This document shows positions 5,372 through 8,889 of a stretch of DNA of 8,889 bases, one piece after another. Origin of the DNA: Candidatus Pacearchaeota archaeon. GTDB lineage: Archaea > Nanobdellota > Nanobdellia > Pacearchaeales > UBA284. Position 1 is the first letter of the stretch. Each line of letters opens with the position of its first letter. The stretch is from the NCBI GenBank assembly GCA_023511755.1, contig JAIMAW010000014.1, positions 1 through 8,889 of the forward strand, in the 5' to 3' direction. The translations under genes were made by a program, and so were the position numbers. Under the pieces are notes generated by a model, which saw only the letters and a list, made by a program, of their open reading frames with translations, was not told the DNA's origin and ran no database searches.

Positions 5372-6769
5372 TTATTTAGCCTTCCAGCGCTCTGGCATTT
5401 CCCACGAAGGCTCAGCAAACGATGCCATGCCATGGCTTTTCTTGTAGATATCGTATATCTTAAAACAGAGTTCCGCAGCTTTTCTTTCTGCAAGAGCCCT
5501 TACAACAGACTCCTCGAAACTATCTTTCTTTATCCGGCCTATTTCAAGTTTTTCTTTCTCGGGTTTCCCCTTTTTCCCTTTTTCTTTCTCGGTTTTTTCC
5601 TTTTCTCTTTTCTCCTCAGCTGTGAAATGCTCCAGCTCTGTAATCATGCTCGATAGGCTCTCCTCTGTCAGATTCTCAACTAATTTCAATGCATCTCTGA
5701 AATCCTCCTTGTCAAGCTCATTAGCAAGAACCTTGAGTTCATCCTCATTCAGAGCGAAGGCCCTGAAGCTTACATCTGCTCTGCCCCCAAAAATATAATA
5801 ACCAGACTCCCCGGCCCCCCGCCTGGGAATGCCCCTGAACCTGAAATCAACCAGGACACAAGCATAATAATCTCGTTTTAGTTTCAGCTTTCTGAAAACT
5901 TCCGGCAGATTCCCAGAATCAGCCTCGTCATGCACTTTAATTTTGTTTTTGCCTAAAAGAGTCAATTGTAGTAGCACTGTATTGAAGGCTTTTGTTATTG
6001 CAGGCTCCTTGAGCGTACCTTTCATCATTAGTTCTTCCGCTGCTTTCAGGTAGGGTTTAGCCCACCGGGTGTATAATTTCAAGGAGCTAACTTGTCCCTT
6101 GACCCATGCCCTTTCTATCTCGAACCGCTTGCGTAACTCTATCTCGCTTCTCTCTTTCCACTCCAAAAATTCAGCGAGCCTCGGTTTTAGAATTCTCTTG
6201 ACCCTATCATTCAAGTCCATCTTGTCGACATCTTCTGGCTTCTTGGCGGCCATGAAAGCATCGATGAGTGTTGCGTACATGAATTGAGAGGCCAAGCCTT
6301 TGATGCTCGTGTTGCCCCTTTGTATATCTACCCTGTCCATCCATATCTGTTTCAATCCCGCCAACCCAGATTCTCTTTCTTTTTCGTTTTTACTGTTTGC
6401 CAAGGCATACTGCTTGAGTCTTATCTCAAATTCTTTGAGATCATAGAGTAAGTTCACCAGGCTTTTTAGCATAACCCCTATGGTCTGCATTATCTTCATG
6501 CCTTCTTCCTGCATCCTTGTGGCTTTTGCCCCGAGCTCAGCAAAATAGCCACTCCCTGGCGATGCCGAAAAATTATCGACTATCTTTTCTGTTTCAAACC
6601 CAAGGTCAGACATAAAATCAATTATCCAGAAATACACTGGCTCGAGTTGTTCGGCAGGGCTGTCGTAAACAAGAGAGTGTTCCCACACTGGCTTTTGGTA
6701 TCTTGGATTTATTTTGCCTATTATCTCTAGTACGCTAGGCCCCCCACCCTCTTTTTCTTCTTTTGCCAT
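5372..6769 (-). CDS. Uncharacterised 465-residue helical protein with Lys/Glu-rich linker
   Basis: From the ATG at 6769 the protein has 465 residues (a TTG at 6784 would add five). I cannot assign it to a named family, though its style is that of long conserved hypothetical proteins in DPANN genomes. Residues about 75-120 hold a Gly/Ser turn (SPGSGYF) and a long amphipathic helix (MQEEGMKIMQTIGVMLKSLV). Residues 125-275 are helical and charged with several Trp. Residues about 280-340 look like a mixed alpha/beta core, including DYYACVLVDFRFRGIP and YYIFGGRADVSFRAF. A Lys/Glu linker follows at 384-410, then a helix and a short tail with two Trp. No signal peptide, transmembrane helix, Walker motif or zinc-binding cysteines are seen, so it is probably cytoplasmic. 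It heads an apparent operon with the Lys/Glu-rich protein; the well-formed non-repetitive core indicates a real, selected protein. Confidence 0.88.
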   Translation of the reverse strand: MAKEEKEGGGPSVLEIIGKINPRYQKPVWEHSLVYDSPAEQLEPVYFWIIDFMSDLGFETEKIVDNFSASPGSGYFAELGAKATRMQEEGMKIMQTIGVMLKSLVNLLYDLKEFEIRLKQYALANSKNEKERESGLAGLKQIWMDRVDIQRGNTSIKGLASQFMYATLIDAFMAAKKPEDVDKMDLNDRVKRILKPRLAEFLEWKERSEIELRKRFEIERAWVKGQVSSLKLYTRWAKPYLKAAEELMMKGTLKEPAITKAFNTVLLQLTLLGKNKIKVHDEADSGNLPEVFRKLKLKRDYYACVLVDFRFRGIPRRGAGESGYYIFGGRADVSFRAFALNEDELKVLANELDKEDFRDALKLVENLTEESLSSMITELEHFTAEEKREKEKTEKEKGKKGKPEKEKLEIGRIKKDSFEESVVRALAERKAAELCFKIYDIYKKSHGMASFAEPSWEMPERWKAK

Positions 6770-6865
6770 AAAAAGTATAGCCAAAGTTTGTTTTTATTAT
6801 TTTCGGTAGAGAGATGGTGAGATATAACACAAAAATTTAAAAAATACTAAGATTTATTTTGTTGT
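6770..6865. promoter_or_regulatory. Divergent promoter region between the 465- and 107-residue genes
   Basis: On the plus strand ATTTAAAAAA at 6835-6844 is centred about 26 bases before the ATG at 6866, with no Shine-Dalgarno site, which fits a leaderless transcript. On the minus strand the best elements are TTATATC near 6829-6823, giving a leader of about 30 bases for the ATG at 6769, or the weaker ATAATAAAAA near 6800-6791 for a leaderless start. No Shine-Dalgarno is visible on that side either. Confidence 0.5.
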
Positions 6866-7189
6866 ATGTTTGGAAAAATATTCAAGAAAAAAAGAGTCGA
6901 GAACGAGGCGGTCTTGGATTTGGGGAAACTCAAAGAGATAGAGGATAGAGAGAGAAGGCTGAAAGAGGCCACAACAGGCGGGCAGACGAACGCTGCGGAT
7001 GTCGGGTTTTTAGGAACTCTGGCTAGCGCCGCAAGCACAAGTAGCACAGAACCCGTCATTGCTGTTTCTGGACAAGATTCTGAGAGAATGGATAAGCTAA
7101 GCCGAAGAATAAACCATGTTGTTGATAGGCTCGAGCTAATCGAAAGGAAAATAGAACGAATCGAAAGGCGAATTGACCTGAAATACTAA
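6866..7189 (+). CDS. Small protein with basic N-terminus and C-terminal coiled coil
   Basis: A 107-residue protein in three parts. Residues 1-10 are short, basic and partly hydrophobic (MFGKIFKKKR). Residues 11-70 hold a charged helix, then a low-complexity stretch rich in Ala, Ser and Thr around 49-61. Residues 75-103 have hydrophobic residues at M75, L78, I82, V85, L89, I92, I96, I99 and I103, an unbroken 3-4 heptad spacing, so a parallel coiled coil or helical oligomer is very likely. No function can be named. It resembles a class of small conserved proteins I associate with DPANN archaea. It starts from its own box A and ends 27 bases before lspA, so the two may be co-transcribed. The basic N-terminus could touch membrane or nucleic acid; that is inference. 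Confidence 0.78.
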   Translation: MFGKIFKKKRVENEAVLDLGKLKEIEDRERRLKEATTGGQTNAADVGFLGTLASAASTSSTEPVIAVSGQDSERMDKLSRRINHVVDRLELIERKIERIERRIDLKY

Positions 7190-7216
7190 AAACCTTGAGA
7201 ATAGGCGACTAAGAGC

Positions 7217-7729
7217 ATGCCACAAAAAAAGAGATTGAAGGTAAGTATAATAAAAAGGAATGGAAACAAAAAGAAAAGGATCAGAGAAATTTGCTCCGGT
7301 GAGAAAAGTTTCCTTTTTCTAATAGCAGTATGCTTTGTATTTATCCTCGATAGGTATACAAAAATACTCTCTGCATGGATATCTGGCTGTTTTGTTTTTT
7401 GTATAGGTCGCTCCTTTAATTATGGTGCGGCATTTAATTTATTGGCTGGTTTTGGGTGGACAAGGGCCTTTTTAATAATAGTGGCCATAGCCGTGTTATT
7501 CTTCACCGCATTCTTTTATTTCCAGACAAAGAAGTTCAATTACTTCCATGTGGGCCTGATATTGCTGTTTGCCGGCACGCTCGGTAACCTCTTTGACCGG
7601 GTTTATTATGGCTACGTCATTGACTGGCTTAGTTTTGGACCTCTGCGAACATCTCCATTCAATATTGCTGACATCAGCAATCTTGTGGGGGTTCTACTTC
7701 TAATAATCTCGTTGCTGAGAAAAAAATAG
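7217..7729 (+). CDS. lspA: Lipoprotein signal peptidase (signal peptidase II)
   Basis: A 170-residue membrane protein with the LspA (peptidase A8) signature. Conserved elements in order are LDRYTK (D45, T48, K49) in the first membrane segment, FNYGAAFNLL (N68, G70, F73) in the periplasm-side loop, GNLFDR (N124, D127) and FNIADISN (N149, D152). D127 and D152 correspond to the catalytic aspartate pair. Four membrane segments are visible at about 32-47, 83-102, 110-125 and 153-167, as in bacterial LspA. The enzyme cuts prolipoproteins ahead of the lipid-modified cysteine. An extra basic N-terminal stretch of about 30 residues precedes the first membrane segment, longer than usual; no better internal start is apparent. 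LspA is missing from most studied archaea, so its presence next to archaeal genes is notable. No protein in this window has a lipobox. Confidence 0.93.
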   Translation: MPQKKRLKVSIIKRNGNKKKRIREICSGEKSFLFLIAVCFVFILDRYTKILSAWISGCFVFCIGRSFNYGAAFNLLAGFGWTRAFLIIVAIAVLFFTAFFYFQTKKFNYFHVGLILLFAGTLGNLFDRVYYGYVIDWLSFGPLRTSPFNIADISNLVGVLLLIISLLRKK

Positions 7730-7754
7730 AAAGAAAAAAATTAATTAACAAAAA
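7730..7754 (-). terminator. T-rich tract behind the SIMPL gene
   Basis: Immediately after the TAA of the SIMPL gene the minus strand reads TTTTTG, a short AT segment and then a run of seven T, with no GC-rich stem. Such U-runs are enough for intrinsic termination by archaeal RNA polymerase. The region lies between the convergent lspA and SIMPL genes. Confidence 0.45.
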
Positions 7755-8489
7755 TTAAACAATTTGGTATACAACAGAAACTCTCGCGATGATTTCTTTT
7801 TCCGAGGGGGTTATATTTGTTACTGCGGCCTTTGCTTCTTCAGCGCTACTCGATTCCATGGCCCTGTAAATAGGCCAAGGATAATAATCGAAACTCATGT
7901 CCGAAACTGAAACTAGCTTGCCAAGTTTTTTGCCTAGGCCGGAAACCATTGCTTCTGCTTTTGTCTTGGCATCTTGCGATGCTTGTTTTAATGCTTCTGC
8001 CTTGTATTCGTTCTGCTTTGCTGTGCTCAACTCAAAATTAATGTAATCGATAAGCGAGCCTGCATCGACCCCTGCATCAATCACTGCGCCAACTTTGTCT
8101 ATCTGTGCTGTTTCGAGCTCAACCTTGAACGAATGAACTGCCTTGTAGCCACGGAACTTTTGCTGGCCGTCAATCCAGTCGTATTCTGGATAAATGTTAA
8201 AGTCCAAAGTTTGTATCTTATCTTTTGGAATACCTACTTTCACTAAATTTGCTGTAGCTTTGTTCACTATCTCGGCATTTTTGTCCTTGGCTTCTTGTGC
8301 TGTCGAAGCATTTGTTTCTACCCTAAAGTAAACGGTAACTAGGTCGGGATCGGCTTTAAGCAAAGCATTCCCTTGAACACTTATTGTATTCGAAGGAGTT
8401 TTTCCCTGAAGAATCAAAAAAGTTGCTAGGCCTGCTATAACCAAAACTGCTATAACTATGATTAGTGTTATCTGAACTGATTTTTCCAT
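7755..8489 (-). CDS. Membrane-anchored SIMPL-domain (DUF541) protein
   Basis: A 244-residue protein. Residues 7-27 form one membrane segment, an uncleaved anchor with a single Lys ahead of it, so the rest is probably outside the cell. Residues about 35-243 fit the SIMPL/DUF541 fold: an opening strand ISVQGNALLKADPDLVTVYF, the helix with AQEAKDKNAEIVNKA, the segment VGIPKDKIQTLDFNIYPEYDW, GYKAVHSFKVEL, and the helix EALKQASQDAKTKAEAM followed by LGKKLGKLVSV. Bacterial and archaeal members are envelope proteins, some linked to oxidative stress resistance, with no established biochemical activity. An in-frame TAA close upstream fixes the ATG. AAGGA lies 3 bases before it, and a stronger AGGAGGT lies at 8513-8507, unusually far away. 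It follows the small membrane protein gene by 43 bases on the same strand; box A-like ATATAAAG in the gap (near 8529-8522) may give it an extra promoter. Confidence 0.94.
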   Translation of the reverse strand: MEKSVQITLIIVIAVLVIAGLATFLILQGKTPSNTISVQGNALLKADPDLVTVYFRVETNASTAQEAKDKNAEIVNKATANLVKVGIPKDKIQTLDFNIYPEYDWIDGQQKFRGYKAVHSFKVELETAQIDKVGAVIDAGVDAGSLIDYINFELSTAKQNEYKAEALKQASQDAKTKAEAMVSGLGKKLGKLVSVSDMSFDYYPWPIYRAMESSSAEEAKAAVTNITPSEKEIIARVSVVYQIV

Positions 8490-8532
8490 TTTTCCTTTCT
8501 TGCTTTACCTCCTTTCATTTACTCTTTATATT

Positions 8533-8778
8533 TTATAGTTTAATTAGCCGTTTCCAGCTTATGATCAAGATGATTAGATATGCTATACTTGCTATTGCGA
8601 TGCCTATCAAAATCCATACCCATGAAGGAATTGATGTTAGAAATGATTGGATTGTGAAGGGGGATTGGGTTTCAACCATTTCTGCAACTTTGAATGCTTC
8701 GGTGTTTTCTGCGGCCATTCTCGGTGTAGAAGCTTTTGAAAAAAACCAGGTCAGGATAGTGATCACAGCAGAAATCAA
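8533..8778 (-). CDS. Small two-hydrophobic-segment membrane protein
   Basis: From a TTG at 8778 the protein has 81 residues. Residues 2-13 are hydrophobic (ISAVITILTWFF), like a short signal peptide or anchor. Residues about 20-50 are polar, and residues 52-73 form a strong membrane helix followed by a basic end (WKRLIKL), which predicts the C-terminus inside. No family is recognised. There is no ATG in the frame before the upstream TAA; the TTG is supported by a box A about 26 bases ahead of it, so a leaderless TTG start is plausible, though a longer start at a rarer codon cannot be excluded. It lies directly upstream of the SIMPL gene, so a shared envelope role is possible. The competing plus-strand frame (8465-8806) overlaps the SIMPL start and lacks comparable support. 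Confidence 0.65.
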   Translation of the reverse strand: MISAVITILTWFFSKASTPRMAAENTEAFKVAEMVETQSPFTIQSFLTSIPSWVWILIGIAIASIAYLIILIISWKRLIKL

Positions 8779-8794
8779 GACTGCTGGAAGGATT

Positions 8795-8830
8795 GGTTTT
8801 ATATAATTTCTTGGTTTTGTATAATTGGGT
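8795..8830 (-). repeat. Tandem 18-base near-repeat carrying a duplicated TATA-like element
   Basis: On the plus strand 8795-8812 and 8813-8830 match at 14 of 18 positions, sharing GGTTTT and TATAATT. Read on the minus strand these give AATTATATAAAACC and AATTATACAAAACC. The nearer copy (TTATATAAAA at 8807-8798) is centred about 25 bases before the TTG at 8778 and is the likely box A of the small membrane protein gene. The farther copy is a weaker version. It may be a promoter duplication or plain AT-rich drift. Confidence 0.45.
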
Positions 8831-8889
8831 TTATAATTTTATGTTTTTATGATTGTATTTGCTTTTCTTAATGTGTAGAAATTTTAGGT
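8831..8889. other. AT-rich window edge, no gene seen
   Basis: The final bases are AT-rich with no convincing open frame on either strand and no recognisable RNA gene. The stretch is probably the upstream region of the minus-strand small membrane protein gene. Confidence 0.5.

Noticed and set aside
5344..5493. 50-codon N-terminal extension of the Lys/Glu-rich protein
   Set aside because: It overlaps the C-terminus of the 465-residue gene in another frame; the ATG at 5343 lies just after that gene's stop and is the natural start.
5560..5620. Pyrimidine-rich repetitive stretch as a tandem DNA repeat
   Set aside because: It is explained by the Lys/Glu-rich linker codons of the 465-residue protein; no regular repeat unit is kept.
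5134..5656. Phe/Leu/Ser-rich plus-strand frames that look like membrane proteins
   Set aside because: They are complements of Lys/Glu-rich coding tracts (GAA and AAG read backwards as TTC and CTT), which produces false hydrophobic ORFs.
8465..8806. Plus-strand 113-residue open frame overlapping the SIMPL start and the small membrane gene
   Set aside because: It has no promoter or ribosome site of note, overlaps the well-supported SIMPL gene, and the minus-strand frame has better membrane-protein features and a box A at the right distance.
1..8889. Search for tRNA, rRNA, CRISPR, insertion sequence or phage genes
   Set aside because: No cloverleaf-like segments, regularly spaced repeats, transposase/integrase motifs or terminal inverted repeats were recognised by eye.

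Overview
The window looks like a stretch of an archaeal chromosome, most likely from the DPANN radiation; I cannot place it more exactly. The archaeal signals are a RadB recombinase-like gene, several candidate box A (TATA) promoters about 26-28 bases ahead of start codons with no Shine-Dalgarno site (leaderless-style expression), TTG and GTG candidate starts, and mostly short intergenic gaps. Several genes are of a kind I associate with DPANN genomes: a large TIM-barrel protein, a nucleotidyltransferase-HEPN protein, and uncharacterised Lys/Glu-rich proteins. No rRNA, tRNA, CRISPR array, transposase or integrase is visible.

Layout. Bases 1-42 hold the first codons of a minus-strand gene that leaves the window. 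Divergent from it is radB (221-925, +). Next comes a 277-residue protein (990-1823, +) whose last 65 residues look like a type IX secretion (T9SS, Por) sorting domain, a module typical of Bacteroidota and unexpected beside radB. A hairpin plus T-run (1947-1978) closes this plus-strand block.

From 1968 to 6769 four genes lie on the minus strand. Read in their own direction they are an uncharacterised 465-residue protein, a 199-residue Lys/Glu-rich protein 28 bases downstream of it, a 591-residue xylose-isomerase/endonuclease-IV-like TIM-barrel protein with a very large internal insertion, and a nucleotidyltransferase-HEPN protein. The first two look like one operon; the last two may have their own promoters.

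From a divergent promoter region at 6770-6865 the plus strand carries a 107-residue protein ending in a regular coiled coil, then lspA (lipoprotein signal peptidase, with its catalytic Asp motifs). Converging on lspA is a minus-strand pair: a small membrane protein (8533-8778) followed by a membrane-anchored SIMPL-domain protein (7755-8489).

Taken together, the window mixes DNA-repair housekeeping (radB), cell-envelope functions (lspA, SIMPL protein, small membrane protein, sorting-domain protein) and a minus-strand cluster of poorly understood proteins. The best leads are the T9SS-like domain in archaeal context, LspA in an archaeon, the TIM-barrel protein with its insertion, and the 465/199-residue gene pair. 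All family assignments come from reading motifs by eye; no search was run.
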